Assembly (NCBI RefSeq): GCF_025147485.1
Contig: NZ_CP102263.1
Location: forward strand, 186,001 to 250,000
Source of the DNA: Bacteroides uniformis
Lineage (GTDB): Bacteria > Bacteroidota > Bacteroidia > Bacteroidales > Bacteroidaceae
Direction: 5' to 3'
Length of the DNA: 64,000 nucleotides
The translations under genes and the position numbers were made by a program. Within the stretch, counting starts at the first letter, position 1; every line of letters begins with the position of its first letter. Shown here piece after piece: positions 1 through 8,996 of the stretch. The notes below the pieces were generated by a model. That model did no database searches. It was not told the origin of the DNA and saw only the letters and a program-made list of their open reading frames with translations.

Positions 1-1
1 C

Positions 2-427
2 CAGCAAGCTATGGATTTGGGCTTCAACGGACTGATTATCGAGAGCCACTGCAACCCGGACTGTGCCTGGAGCGATGCAGCCCAGCAAGTCACCCCGGAT
101 GTGCTGGATTACATCCTCAACCTGCTGGTCATCCGCAAGGAAACACAAAGCACCGAGAACCTCAGCGAATTGCGCAAGCAGATAGACGAATGCGACAACA
201 ATCTTATTCAGGAGCTGGCCAAACGGATGCGTGTGGCACGTGAAATCGGTACATACAAAAAAGAGCATGACATGACCATCCTGCAAACCGGACGCTACAA
301 CGAAATCCTCGAGAAACGCGGCTCGCAAGGCGCATTGTGTGGCATGGATGCTGAATTCATCAAAAAGGTATTTGAGGCGATACACGAAGAGAGTGTAAGA
401 CAGCAGATGGAAATTATAAATAAGTAA
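2..427 (+). CDS. Bifunctional DAHP synthase/chorismate mutase, C-terminal part (5' end outside the window)
   Basis: The reading frame is open to the left edge, so only the last ~141 residues are present. The first ~40 visible residues (IIESHCNPDCAWSDAAQQVTP) fit the end of a type I DAHP-synthase TIM barrel; the rest, from about NLSELRKQIDECDNNLIQEL onward, is an AroQ-type chorismate mutase helix bundle, including the RMRVAREIGTYKKEH stretch typical of that fold. The family makes 3-deoxy-7-phosphoheptulonate and converts chorismate to prephenate in aromatic amino acid synthesis. tyrA follows after 17 bp in the same direction, so the two are probably co-transcribed and work in consecutive steps. 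The domain order is family knowledge; the full DAHP synthase part cannot be checked here. Confidence 0.88.
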   Translation, partial: QQAMDLGFNGLIIESHCNPDCAWSDAAQQVTPDVLDYILNLLVIRKETQSTENLSELRKQIDECDNNLIQELAKRMRVAREIGTYKKEHDMTILQTGRYNEILEKRGSQGALCGMDAEFIKKVFEAIHEESVRQQMEIINK

Positions 428-444
428 TTGGCACATTAAACATC

Positions 445-1218
445 ATGAGAATATTAATACTTGGAGCCGGGAAAATGGGCTCTTTCTTCACAGACATCCT
501 GAGTTTCCAGCACGAGACGGCTGTGTTCGACGTCAATCCGCACCAACTGCGTTTTGTCTACAACACCTACCGCTTCACCACACTGGAAGAAATCAAGGAC
601 TTCGAGCCGGAGCTGGTCATCAATGCCGTTACGGTGAAATACACGCTGGACGCTTTCCGCCAAGTGCTGCCGGTACTGCCCAAAGACTGCATTATCAGCG
701 ACATCGCTTCGGTAAAGACCGGATTGAAGAAATTCTACGATGAAAGCGGCTTCCGCTACGTGTCGACGCATCCTATGTTCGGTCCCACTTTTGCCAGCCT
801 CAACAATCTGAATACGGAGAATGCCATCATCATCAGCGAAGGCGACCACTTGGGGAAAATCTTCTTCAAGGACCTCTACCAGACCATGAAGCTGAACATC
901 TTTGAATATACCTTCGACGAGCATGATGAGACTGTGGCATACTCCTTATCCATTCCGTTTGTATCCACTTTCGTGTTTGCAGCGGTAATGAAACACCAGG
1001 AAGCTCCGGGCACCACCTTCAAAAAGCACATGGCCATTGCCAAAGGCCTGCTGAGTGAAGACGACTACCTGCTCCAGGAAATTCTCTTCAATCCGCGCAC
1101 CCCCTCACAAGTGGAGAACATCCGCCTGGAACTGAAGAACCTGCTGGAAATCATCAGCAATAAGGATGCAGAAGGCATGAAGAAGTATCTGACTAAAATC
1201 AGGGAAAAGATTAGATAA
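445..1218 (+). CDS. tyrA: Prephenate dehydrogenase
   Basis: A 257-residue cytosolic enzyme expected to oxidise and decarboxylate prephenate to 4-hydroxyphenylpyruvate using NAD(P)+, the committed step to tyrosine. The N-terminus MRILILGAGKMGSFF carries a Rossmann GxGxxG dinucleotide-binding loop at residues 7-12, and the HPMFGPTF segment (about residues 111-118) is the conserved substrate-site motif of the family. The length is normal for the short monofunctional form without an ACT domain. The gene sits 17 bp after the DAHP synthase/chorismate mutase gene, which supplies its substrate. Recognition is by motifs and context; confidence is high. Confidence 0.92.
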   Translation: MRILILGAGKMGSFFTDILSFQHETAVFDVNPHQLRFVYNTYRFTTLEEIKDFEPELVINAVTVKYTLDAFRQVLPVLPKDCIISDIASVKTGLKKFYDESGFRYVSTHPMFGPTFASLNNLNTENAIIISEGDHLGKIFFKDLYQTMKLNIFEYTFDEHDETVAYSLSIPFVSTFVFAAVMKHQEAPGTTFKKHMAIAKGLLSEDDYLLQEILFNPRTPSQVENIRLELKNLLEIISNKDAEGMKKYLTKIREKIR

Positions 1219-1616
1219 ACAATCAACAAGTGTGTGCCTCGATGCCAAGGTACACACTTTTATCCCAACTAAACACCCCGGATGAAAAAGACAGTCACCA
1301 CCTCAGGCTATCCGTCGAAGTAGCCCTTTGAAGAGGTGCATGAATCACCGGAAATCCTAACAGTTGACACTAAAAGACAAAAAAATGTCTCCGGTACCAT
1401 TTTCAAAAGCGGGTGCAAAAATATCACTTTTTTCAAGATGAAAATATCCTTTTTATCTTTTTATTACAATCTGCCAACTTCCTTTTCTATCTCCTCTCAC
1501 CCTTGTACTCACTTGCTAGACAACACAAAACAGATATATAAAATAATAATTACATTAAACTTCCAGTGTATAGAATAAAAAGACGCCGTTAATTATTTTT
1601 AATTTTAGCAACTATA

Positions 1617-1649
1617 TTTTACGATTAAAATGCATTTGTATTATTTTTG
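1617..1649 (+). promoter_or_regulatory. Putative promoter of the hybrid sensor kinase gene
   Basis: TATTTTTG at 1642-1649 matches the Bacteroidetes -7 consensus TAnnTTTG. A weak -33 match (TTTT in place of TTTG, 1617-1620) lies 21 bp upstream. A start site near 1656 would give a leader of about 55 nt before the ATG at 1711. Confidence 0.5.
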
Positions 1650-1662
1650 TATAAATAACACG

Positions 1663-1679
1663 TGGCAATTAAATTGCCA
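1663..1679. promoter_or_regulatory. Palindrome just downstream of the kinase promoter (possible operator)
   Basis: TGGCAATTAAATTGCCA is a perfect inverted repeat with 8-bp arms around one central base. It starts 14 bp after the -7 box and ends 31 bp before the kinase start codon, a position where a bound repressor would block transcription or where the leader RNA could fold. Its role is inferred from position only. Confidence 0.4.
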
Positions 1680-1710
1680 TTAGACAATATACTACTTGAA
1701 AAATCAGGTT

Positions 1711-4700
1711 ATGAAAATTTTTCTAGATAAAAGATGCATAATCAATTTATGTTTCCTTTTTTTATATTTAAGTTCGGCTTTTGCCACAGCAACCATAGTC
1801 GGCAAACACCGCAGATTACTTATTATAAACTCGTACAATGAAAGCGCACCCTGGAGCCAAGAACTTATAACTCCCATCCTGCTGCAAACATCTCCTATAG
1901 AGGACATCACAGCCGATGTAGTACACATGAACGGGACGTTCATTCGTAATGACTCATTGTATATCCGGATGGAGAATGGCATTTTCGAACGTTTCCAGGA
2001 TAAGAAACCCGATTATCTTGTACTTCTCGGCAACATGGCTTTTACTTTAAGGGAACGTATTTTGAGTGAGTGGGGAAATATTCCAATAGTATTGATCGGC
2101 AACGAAGACACGTATGCTCCACGGGAATATTATTTCACCGGACGTCCTATACACATTTCCAATGCCATCACATCTCCTCTGGTTGACCTGCAGCCGCAAT
2201 ACAACTTTACTTTTATCGAAACGCCGTATATGTACAAAGAGACCATCGACATGATGGTACAGATGCTGCCAAAAATGAAAACGATTGTATTCGCAGCAGA
2301 TGAACTCTATCATAACCAAGACTTGGACCGGCTTATTCATGCCTATATAACGTCAAAGTATCCAAACCTCCACTATGAACGCTTAATAGGTAATGAAAGA
2401 AACCAAAACGAATTACAGGCATATCTGCTAAATGATGAACCGGAGACGGGTATGCTATTTTCCACATGGTTTTACGAGCGTAAGAATCTACTCGGTTTTC
2501 CTACACTCATCAGTGGAGACTTTCAGTTAGTTGCATCATCGCCTCAACCCGTATTTGCATTAAGGAATGCCTATGTGGGTAAAGAGGGGTTTGCGGGAGG
2601 ATATTTCTATGACCGCATGGAAGTGCAAAACGCGCTTTCTTCAGCCCTCAAACAGATATTTGCAGGAGAGGATGCACGGAATATCCCATTTACATATAGC
2701 AAGAAATCCTATCCCTTCATCAACTACCAGCAACTGCAGATGGACGGTCTGGACACCACACTCTGTCCTAAAGACTCGGTATTCATCAATAAACCGCTTA
2801 CATTCTGGCAGAAGTATCAATGGTGGATTATTTGCGGAGTAGTGTTGATACTCTCACTACTTATCATAGCTTTAGTCATTTACCGGTTCCAGCAAAAGAA
2901 AATCACCTTGCTAAGTGCCCATGATACCCTTTTACGTAATATGCCGATATCTTATACTCAAATAGAGGTTTTCTTCGACAAAACGGGACAGATAGCAGAT
3001 ATGAGCTATCGATGCGGCAATATTATTTTCAACGACCAGTTTACGCCAACTACCGATGGTTCACAGAAAAATGCCTTCTCCCAAATAGAGCACCTGACAC
3101 ATTTCATGGAAATGGTATTCCAAGAAAAGCAAACGGTAACATTTACTCATTACTTCAAACAAACAAACAGCTTTTACGAATTCATTCTTTGCCCGGCATC
3201 CCAAAAACACACTTTGGATGTCTTTGCCGTAGATATTACAGCGCGCAAAGATGCCGAAAACACATTGCGAGAGATTAATAAAAAACTGGAAATGACATTG
3301 GGCATAGCACGCATCATACCATGGCGCTGGGATTTAAAGGAGGGTCTGATTTATTGCGAAGCACAAAAGATATTAGACCACATGAACTTTACAAAGGAGA
3401 AGAACTCTACAGTCCAAGTAGATATTATCAAGGCGTCAGAATATTTCCGAAAGATACACCCGGAAGACTTCGAACGTATGCACCATGTACATGAAAATCT
3501 CATTTCAGGCAAGTTGCAGCATATCAAAGAAGAATATCGTATCATCACCGAAGTAGAAGGGCGAAAAATAACAGATTGGATGGAAACCAACGCAGTAATT
3601 GACCAGCGCGACAAGAACGGCTATCCAATATCGCTTGTCGGCTCCCTTTTACTGATAACAGAACGCAAGAGGCAAGAAGAAGCGCTTATCCGAGCACGAG
3701 AAAAAGCCCAAGAATCCGACCGGCTGAAATCTGCATTTCTAGCCAATATGAGCCACGAGATACGTACCCCCTTGAATGCCATCGTAGGATTCTCCAGCCT
3801 GCTGACTGCAACCGAAAACGAAACCGAACGCAAAGAGTTCATCAGTATCATAGAAACCAACAACCAGTTGCTATTGCAACTGGTAAGTAACATCCTGGAT
3901 CTTTCAAAAATAGAAGCAAATACACTGGAATTCAATTATCAGAATGTCGACTTAAATCAGTTGGCAAAAGATGTGGAAAACACTGTACGAGGCAGACTGC
4001 AAACAGGTGTTGCCCTACAATTCGTTCCTGAAGTACCAGTTTGTTATGTACAGACAGAACATAACCGTCTCTCTCAAGTCCTCATCAACCTGCTGGTCAA
4101 CGCTGCAAAATTCACAGAGAAAGGTGAGATTATGTTTGGATACAAAATCCGTGGAGAAGAACTCTATTTCTACGTAAAAGATACGGGCATAGGCATATCA
4201 CTAGAGAATCAGAAGAAAATATTTGAACGGTTTACCAAAGTAAACACCTTTATACAAGGAACGGGATTAGGGCTCTCAATATGCAAAAACATTGTCACAA
4301 AAATGAAAGGACGCATCGGAGTAGAATCCGAAGGAGAAGGTAAAGGAAGTACTTTCTGGTTTACAATACCTTATAAACCGAAAGAGGCCCAAAAGGAAAA
4401 TAATCTAACTTTAATGCCTCTTCTGAACGAGAGAAGCAAGGAAAAGCCTATAATCCTGATAGCAGAGGACAACGAAAGCAACTATATGCTGTTCAAGTCT
4501 ATCCTACAGAAAGATTATGAGTTGGTTCATGCTTGGGATGGGGAGGAAGCCGTGGAACTCCATCAGAAGTTTCATCCGCATGTGGTCATCATGGACATCA
4601 ATATGCCTAAAATGGATGGATATGAAGCTACTCGCGAAATACGTAAAGTATCCAAAACGGTACCTATCATTGCAGTAACGGCATACTCCTTTGCTTCGGA

Positions 4701-4815
4701 CAAAGAAAAGATTATGCAGAATGGCTTTAACGGATATATGTCCAAGCCGGTTGACATACAAAGATTGAAAGAAAAACTCGACTATACAATCCACGGGAAT
4801 TTTATGATGATGTAG
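1711..4815 (+). CDS. Hybrid two-component sensor histidine kinase/response regulator
   Basis: A 1034-residue inner-membrane protein. Residues 1-27 are a signal peptide; about 30-365 form a periplasmic sensor resembling ABC-type substrate-binding folds (begins LLIINSYNESAPW); one membrane helix lies at about 371-392; one or two PAS-like segments follow. The HisKA motif SHEIRTPLNAIVGF gives phospho-acceptor His682, the ATPase N-box starts near 791 and the DTGIG box near 824. A C-terminal receiver has MDINMPKMDG with Asp962. No DNA-binding domain follows the receiver, so a separate output protein is needed. The ATG at 1711 is preferred over an in-frame TTG 15 bp upstream because it starts directly at the signal peptide. 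The ligand is unknown and no regulated gene is adjacent. Confidence 0.88.
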   Translation: MKIFLDKRCIINLCFLFLYLSSAFATATIVGKHRRLLIINSYNESAPWSQELITPILLQTSPIEDITADVVHMNGTFIRNDSLYIRMENGIFERFQDKKPDYLVLLGNMAFTLRERILSEWGNIPIVLIGNEDTYAPREYYFTGRPIHISNAITSPLVDLQPQYNFTFIETPYMYKETIDMMVQMLPKMKTIVFAADELYHNQDLDRLIHAYITSKYPNLHYERLIGNERNQNELQAYLLNDEPETGMLFSTWFYERKNLLGFPTLISGDFQLVASSPQPVFALRNAYVGKEGFAGGYFYDRMEVQNALSSALKQIFAGEDARNIPFTYSKKSYPFINYQQLQMDGLDTTLCPKDSVFINKPLTFWQKYQWWIICGVVLILSLLIIALVIYRFQQKKITLLSAHDTLLRNMPISYTQIEVFFDKTGQIADMSYRCGNIIFNDQFTPTTDGSQKNAFSQIEHLTHFMEMVFQEKQTVTFTHYFKQTNSFYEFILCPASQKHTLDVFAVDITARKDAENTLREINKKLEMTLGIARIIPWRWDLKEGLIYCEAQKILDHMNFTKEKNSTVQVDIIKASEYFRKIHPEDFERMHHVHENLISGKLQHIKEEYRIITEVEGRKITDWMETNAVIDQRDKNGYPISLVGSLLLITERKRQEEALIRAREKAQESDRLKSAFLANMSHEIRTPLNAIVGFSSLLTATENETERKEFISIIETNNQLLLQLVSNILDLSKIEANTLEFNYQNVDLNQLAKDVENTVRGRLQTGVALQFVPEVPVCYVQTEHNRLSQVLINLLVNAAKFTEKGEIMFGYKIRGEELYFYVKDTGIGISLENQKKIFERFTKVNTFIQGTGLGLSICKNIVTKMKGRIGVESEGEGKGSTFWFTIPYKPKEAQKENNLTLMPLLNERSKEKPIILIAEDNESNYMLFKSILQKDYELVHAWDGEEAVELHQKFHPHVVIMDINMPKMDGYEATREIRKVSKTVPIIAVTAYSFASDKEKIMQNGFNGYMSKPVDIQRLKEKLDYTIHGNFMMM

Positions 4816-4847
4816 AGTTCCGGTCTGCTCTTTCCTATATGATATTT

Positions 4848-4879
4848 TTTGATTATCCAAGAAATATCATGTACTTTTG
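4848..4879 (+). promoter_or_regulatory. Consensus Bacteroidetes promoter of dnaG
   Basis: TTTG at 4848-4851, a 20-bp spacer, then TACTTTTG at 4872-4879: a full match to the primary sigma-factor consensus of Bacteroides. Transcription would start near 4886, about 14 nt before the dnaG ATG at 4900. This also supports the downstream start choice, because the upstream in-frame start at 4849 would lie inside the promoter. Confidence 0.7.
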
Positions 4880-4899
4880 CACAAGTTAGAAAAGAGACA

Positions 4900-6996
4900 A
4901 TGATAGACCAACCCACCATAGACCGCATACTTGATGCCGCACAGATATACGATGTCGTATCAGACTTTGTCACCCTGCGCAAACGCGGTGTGAACTATGT
5001 AGGTCTGTGCCCTTTCCACGATGACAAAACCCCTTCCTTCTATGTATCCCCCGCCAAAGGGCTCTGCAAGTGTTTTGCCTGCGGAAAAGGAGGAAATGCA
5101 GTGCATTTCATCATGGAGCACGAACAGATGTCTTATCCCGAGGCGCTGAAATATCTCGCAAAAAAATACGGCATTGAAATCAAAGAACGCGAACTATCCA
5201 GCGAGGAGAAGATAGCACAGGGTGAACGGGAAAGCCTCTTCATTGTGAACAACTTTGCCCGTGACTACTTCCAGAATATCCTAAAGAACCACGTAGACGG
5301 ACGGAGTATCGGCATGGCCTATTTCCGCAGCCGCGGCTTCCGGGATGACATCATCGAGAAGTTCCAGTTGGGCTATTGTACCGAGAGCCACGATGCCCTT
5401 GCCCAGGAAGCTTTGAAGAAAGGCTATAAAAAGGATTATCTTGTCAAGACCGGCCTCTGCTACGAGACGGACGACCACCGACTGCGAGACCGCTTCTGGG
5501 GGCGCGTCATCTTTCCGGTACACACTCTCTCCGGCAAGGTGGTGGCTTTTGGGGGACGTGTGCTTGCCGGCGCCACCAAAGGCGTCAAGGTGAAGTACGT
5601 CAACTCGCCTGAATCGGAGATTTACCATAAAAGCAATGAACTGTACGGCATATATTTTGCCAAACAAGCCATTGTGAAACAAGACCGTTGTTTTCTGGTC
5701 GAAGGTTATACAGACGTCATTTCCATGCACCAATCGGGCATAGAGAATGTGGTTGCCTCTTCGGGCACAGCATTGACATCCGGACAAATCCGGATGATTC
5801 ATCGTTTCACCAACAATATGACAGTGCTCTACGACGGTGACGCTGCCGGTATAAAGGCCTCTATCCGAGGTATTGATATGTTGCTGGAAGAAGGCATGAA
5901 CGTCAAAGTCTGCCTCCTGCCCGATGGTGACGACCCGGACTCCTTTGCACGCAAACACAATGCGACGGAGTTCCAGGCCTTCATACAAGAGAATGAAACG
6001 GACTTTATCCGCTTCAAAACCAATCTGTTGCTGGAAGATGCTGGAAAAGACCCCATCAAGCGTGCCGAGCTTATCGGAAACCTTGTGCAGAGCATTTCCA
6101 TCATTCCCGAAGCCATTGTGCGTGATGTCTATATCAAGGAGTGCGCCCAATTATTGCACGTAGAAGATAAACTGCTGGTTTCTGAGGTTGCCAAGCGTCG
6201 CGAAAAGCAAGCCGAGCAACAAGCTGAGCGAGCAGAACGTGAGCGTCGGTCGGCCAATGCCGCAAGAGCCAATGCAGAAACGGGGGTCAATGGCAGTCAT
6301 ACTGCAGCTACCAACCCCGACGCACAACAAGCTGGCTATCCGTCCCAATCACTGCCTGCCGGTCTCCCTTCCGAAACACCTCCACCTTTTCCACCCGAGG
6401 AAGAATATGTATCCTTCATCCCGCAGGAGGGCAAGGAGGGCCAGGAGTTCTATAAATACGAACGACTTATTCTGAAGATGGTAGTGCTCTATGGTGAGCG
6501 GGTGATGTGCAATGTCACCAATGAAGAGGGGCAGGAAACCCCTATCACTGTAACTGAATATATAGTCAATGATTTAAAAGAAGACGAACTTGCCTTCCAC
6601 AATCCGCTTCACCGGCAAATCCTGACAGAGGCTGCCGAACGTATCCACAATGAGGGTTTTACCGCCGAACGGTATTTTGTGGCGCATCCCGACCCCGTCA
6701 TCAGCAAGCTGAGTGTGGAGCTTATCAGCAACCGCTATCAGTTAAGGAAATCACAGATAGAACAAATGGTAACGGACGAAGAACGCCTCTATGAGCTAAT
6801 TCCACGGTTAATGATAAACTTCAAATATGCCATCGTCTGCGAAGAATTGAAGCATACCCTATTTGCGTTACAGAACCCTGCCATAGCCAATGATGAAACC
6901 CAGTGTAACAGCATCATGGAGCGCTACAACGAATTGAACAAAGTAAAAAGCATCATGGCAAAGCGGCTGGGAGACAGAGTCATCCTGAATTTTTAA
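4900..6996 (+). CDS. dnaG: DNA primase
   Basis: A 698-residue primase that lays RNA primers for replication together with the DnaB helicase. An N-terminal CHC2 zinc-binding domain is visible with ligands Cys37, His40, Cys58 and Cys61 (motifs CPFHDDKTPSF and CKCFACGKGG). The TOPRIM catalytic core has Glu268 (FLVEGYTDV) and Asp312/Asp314 (YDGDAAG). A charged, Ala/Gln-rich linker of about 80 residues (near 440-520) separates the core from a C-terminal helicase-interaction region; such linkers are common in Bacteroidetes DnaG. The frame is open further upstream (from 4849), but the start MIDQPTIDRIL is chosen because it begins the conserved family N-terminus and follows a consensus promoter. Confidence 0.95.
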   Translation: MIDQPTIDRILDAAQIYDVVSDFVTLRKRGVNYVGLCPFHDDKTPSFYVSPAKGLCKCFACGKGGNAVHFIMEHEQMSYPEALKYLAKKYGIEIKERELSSEEKIAQGERESLFIVNNFARDYFQNILKNHVDGRSIGMAYFRSRGFRDDIIEKFQLGYCTESHDALAQEALKKGYKKDYLVKTGLCYETDDHRLRDRFWGRVIFPVHTLSGKVVAFGGRVLAGATKGVKVKYVNSPESEIYHKSNELYGIYFAKQAIVKQDRCFLVEGYTDVISMHQSGIENVVASSGTALTSGQIRMIHRFTNNMTVLYDGDAAGIKASIRGIDMLLEEGMNVKVCLLPDGDDPDSFARKHNATEFQAFIQENETDFIRFKTNLLLEDAGKDPIKRAELIGNLVQSISIIPEAIVRDVYIKECAQLLHVEDKLLVSEVAKRREKQAEQQAERAERERRSANAARANAETGVNGSHTAATNPDAQQAGYPSQSLPAGLPSETPPPFPPEEEYVSFIPQEGKEGQEFYKYERLILKMVVLYGERVMCNVTNEEGQETPITVTEYIVNDLKEDELAFHNPLHRQILTEAAERIHNEGFTAERYFVAHPDPVISKLSVELISNRYQLRKSQIEQMVTDEERLYELIPRLMINFKYAIVCEELKHTLFALQNPAIANDETQCNSIMERYNELNKVKSIMAKRLGDRVILNF

Positions 6997-7018
6997 ATTC
7001 AATTCGGGGAGTTCTCCG

Positions 7019-7606
7019 TCAAGAATTATGCCTGATTAAATTCATAAATTCCTCGCGAGTCTTCGCTTGGTTGAATGCTCCGGTAAAATCGGATGTAGTG
7101 GTAATGGAGTTCTGTTTCTCTACTCCGCGCATCTGCATGCACATGTGTTTGGCTTCCACAACAACCATAACCCCCAGCGGATTCAGCGTCTCCTGAATAC
7201 ACTCTTTTATTTGGAGAGTCATACGTTCCTGCACTTGCAGGCGGTGAGAGAAAATATCCACTACGCGGGCTATCTTGCTCAGTCCGGTAATGTAGCCGTT
7301 AGGAATATATGCCACATGTGCCTTTCCGTAGAAGGGAAGCATGTGATGTTCGCAAAGCGAGAAGAAGTCAATGTCTTTCACAATCACCATCTGACTGTAT
7401 TCCTCTTGAAATTTGGCCGAACGGAGTACCTCGTGCGGGTCCATATGATACCCTTTCGTCAACGACAACATGGCCTTCGCCACCCGTTCAGGTGTCTTCT
7501 GCAAACCTTCACGTCCGGCATCTTCACCCAACAGAGTAAGGATGCGGTGATAATGTTCCTTCAATTCATCTAATGAAGGAGATACAATTTCTTCTTTTCC
7601 TAACAT
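7019..7606 (-). CDS. folE: GTP cyclohydrolase I
   Basis: A 195-residue cytosolic enzyme that converts GTP to 7,8-dihydroneopterin triphosphate, the first step toward folate and related pterins. The zinc site is complete: Cys85 and His88 in [11 protein letters not shown], and Cys156 in HMCMQMRG. Other family blocks are [11 protein letters not shown], the [12 protein letters not shown] segment and [12 protein letters not shown] near the C-terminus. The length is typical. It is downstream of the SPOR-protein gene on the minus strand (9-bp gap), so the two are likely co-transcribed. Confidence 0.96.
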   Translation of the reverse strand: MLGKEEIVSPSLDELKEHYHRILTLLGEDAGREGLQKTPERVAKAMLSLTKGYHMDPHEVLRSAKFQEEYSQMVIVKDIDFFSLCEHHMLPFYGKAHVAYIPNGYITGLSKIARVVDIFSHRLQVQERMTLQIKECIQETLNPLGVMVVVEAKHMCMQMRGVEKQNSITTTSDFTGAFNQAKTREEFMNLIRHNS

Positions 7607-7615
7607 GATAATTCT

Positions 7616-8074
7616 TTATAAGGGGATGTTTATCTGCTCTTTCACGATAGAAACTTCCTTGAATACACCAGTAGCCCGCAACTGACGCATCATGGCATCC
7701 GCTTCTTCGATACTGCGGAAATCTCCTGCACGGCACAGCCAACGAGGGGGATTGAAAGAGGTATAAACTGTAAGTTCGGGAAAATGTTCCTTGATGCGGG
7801 TAGCTACCGCATAAGCTTCGTTCTTGGCCTGACGGGTATTATTCCCTGCATAAACTTGTATGCGGTAACCCGAACTTTTAATCACTTTCTGCTCATCCGA
7901 ACCGGCAGGAACATACTCCGAACCTATCAATGCCGCAATGCGTGCATCTTGATGGATAGTCACCTTGCCTTGTCCCGGCACATTACGTTCCAGGCTTTTC
8001 ACAATATTATTCTGCGCTACAGAAATCGTTGCAAAAGCGAAACATGCAACTAAAAGTAAACCAAGCTTTTTCAT
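7616..8074 (-). CDS. SPOR-domain secreted protein
   Basis: A 152-residue protein with a clear signal peptide (MKKLGLLLVACFAFATISVAQ) and a C-terminal domain from about residue 70 (YRIQVYAGN..., then LCRAGDFRSIEEADAMM) with the two-repeat pattern of SPOR domains. SPOR domains bind denuded septal peptidoglycan, so it probably acts in the periplasm in cell-envelope or division work. It lies between tpiA and folE, both on the same strand; a large inverted repeat separates it from tpiA. Substrate binding is inferred from the family. Confidence 0.8.
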   Translation of the reverse strand: MKKLGLLLVACFAFATISVAQNNIVKSLERNVPGQGKVTIHQDARIAALIGSEYVPAGSDEQKVIKSSGYRIQVYAGNNTRQAKNEAYAVATRIKEHFPELTVYTSFNPPRWLCRAGDFRSIEEADAMMRQLRATGVFKEVSIVKEQINIPL

Positions 8075-8101
8075 GAGTCAATATCTTTATATAACGGAAA
8101 A

Positions 8102-8171
8102 TGGAAAGCTGAAAATGGAAAACAGTTATGCAGATACGACATGCAATCCATTTTCAACTTTCAGCTTTCAA
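8102..8171. terminator. Long imperfect inverted repeat between tpiA and the SPOR gene
   Basis: GAAAGCTGAAAATGGAAAA near 8104-8122 is complementary to the block CCATTTTCAACTTTCAGC at 8148-8165, apart from a short insertion. The stem would be about 17 bp with a loop of about 25 nt. It lies 3' of tpiA on the minus strand and probably acts as a terminator or mRNA stabiliser; similar AT-rich hairpins are common between Bacteroides genes. Confidence 0.5.
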
Positions 8172-8175
8172 CTAT

Positions 8176-8931
8176 TTAATTAAAGGCATCGATGATACCC
8201 TTGAAGTCAGAAACCTTCAAGGCAGCACCACCAATCAGACCGCCGTCAACATCCGGGTTGGCAAACAGTTCCTTTGCATTAGAAGGCTTACAGCTGCCAC
8301 CATAAAGGATAGAGCAGTTGTCAGCAATTTCCTTACCATACTTTTCAGCAATCAAGGAACGGATGAAAGCGTGGATTTCCTGTGCTTGTTCTGCAGTAGC
8401 AGTCTTACCGGTACCGATAGCCCAAACCGGCTCGTAAGCCAAAATAATCTTAGAGAAATCTTCGGCAGACAAAGAGAATACAGAAGCCAGCTGAGCGGCT
8501 ACCACTTCATTCTGCTTGTTTGCTTCACGTTCTTCCAATACCTCACCGATACAGAAAATCGGAGTCAGACCGTTAGCCAAAGCCAATTTTACTTTTTCTT
8601 CCAGAATAGCAACTGTTTCACCATAGTAAGCACGACGTTCAGAGTGACCCAGAATGACATATTTTGCACCAGTAGAAGCAACCATAGCAGCTGATACTTC
8701 GCCGGTATATGCGCCTGACTCCTTGTCTGCACAGTTTTCTGCACCTACACCAATCTTGGCAGCGTCTACCAAAGGAGTAACAGATGCCAGGTGGATAAAC
8801 GGAGTACAGATGATTACATCACAGTTAGGCTTTTCGTTAGCCAATGTTTCATTCAGTTCTTTTGCAAGAGCAATACCCTCTTGGAGGGTTTTGTTCATTT
8901 TCCAGTTTCCTGCAACAATGTTTTTTCTCAT
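8176..8931 (-). CDS. tpiA: Triose-phosphate isomerase
   Basis: A 251-residue TIM-barrel enzyme interconverting glyceraldehyde-3-phosphate and dihydroxyacetone phosphate in glycolysis. Catalytic residues are all present: Asn9 and Lys11 (AGNWKMNK), His96 (ILGHSERR) and Glu167 ([11 protein letters not shown]), with the phosphate-gripping YGGS motif near the C-terminus. Length and motif spacing are typical. It follows the DoxX-type membrane gene on the same strand after a 65-bp AT-rich gap containing repeated TTTACTATTT stretches. Confidence 0.97.
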   Translation of the reverse strand: MRKNIVAGNWKMNKTLQEGIALAKELNETLANEKPNCDVIICTPFIHLASVTPLVDAAKIGVGAENCADKESGAYTGEVSAAMVASTGAKYVILGHSERRAYYGETVAILEEKVKLALANGLTPIFCIGEVLEEREANKQNEVVAAQLASVFSLSAEDFSKIILAYEPVWAIGTGKTATAEQAQEIHAFIRSLIAEKYGKEIADNCSILYGGSCKPSNAKELFANPDVDGGLIGGAALKVSDFKGIIDAFN

Positions 8932-8996
8932 TTTGTTTTATTATTAAAAGGGTTAATGTATTTACTATTTGACAATTTACTATTTACTATTTGATA

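Larger units (their letters stand above)
1219..1710. other. Gene-free intergenic region with a putative promoter at its right end
   Basis: About 490 bp of AT-rich DNA between tyrA and the sensor kinase. A short 80-codon open frame at 1336-1578 has AT-rich, low-complexity content, no recognisable protein features and no ribosome-binding site, so it is not annotated. The only structure seen is the promoter-like block and palindrome at 1617-1679, listed separately. Confidence 0.6.

Noticed and set aside
1336..1578. 80-codon open frame between tyrA and the kinase
   Set aside because: AT-rich low-complexity translation, no ribosome-binding site, no family resemblance; likely chance.
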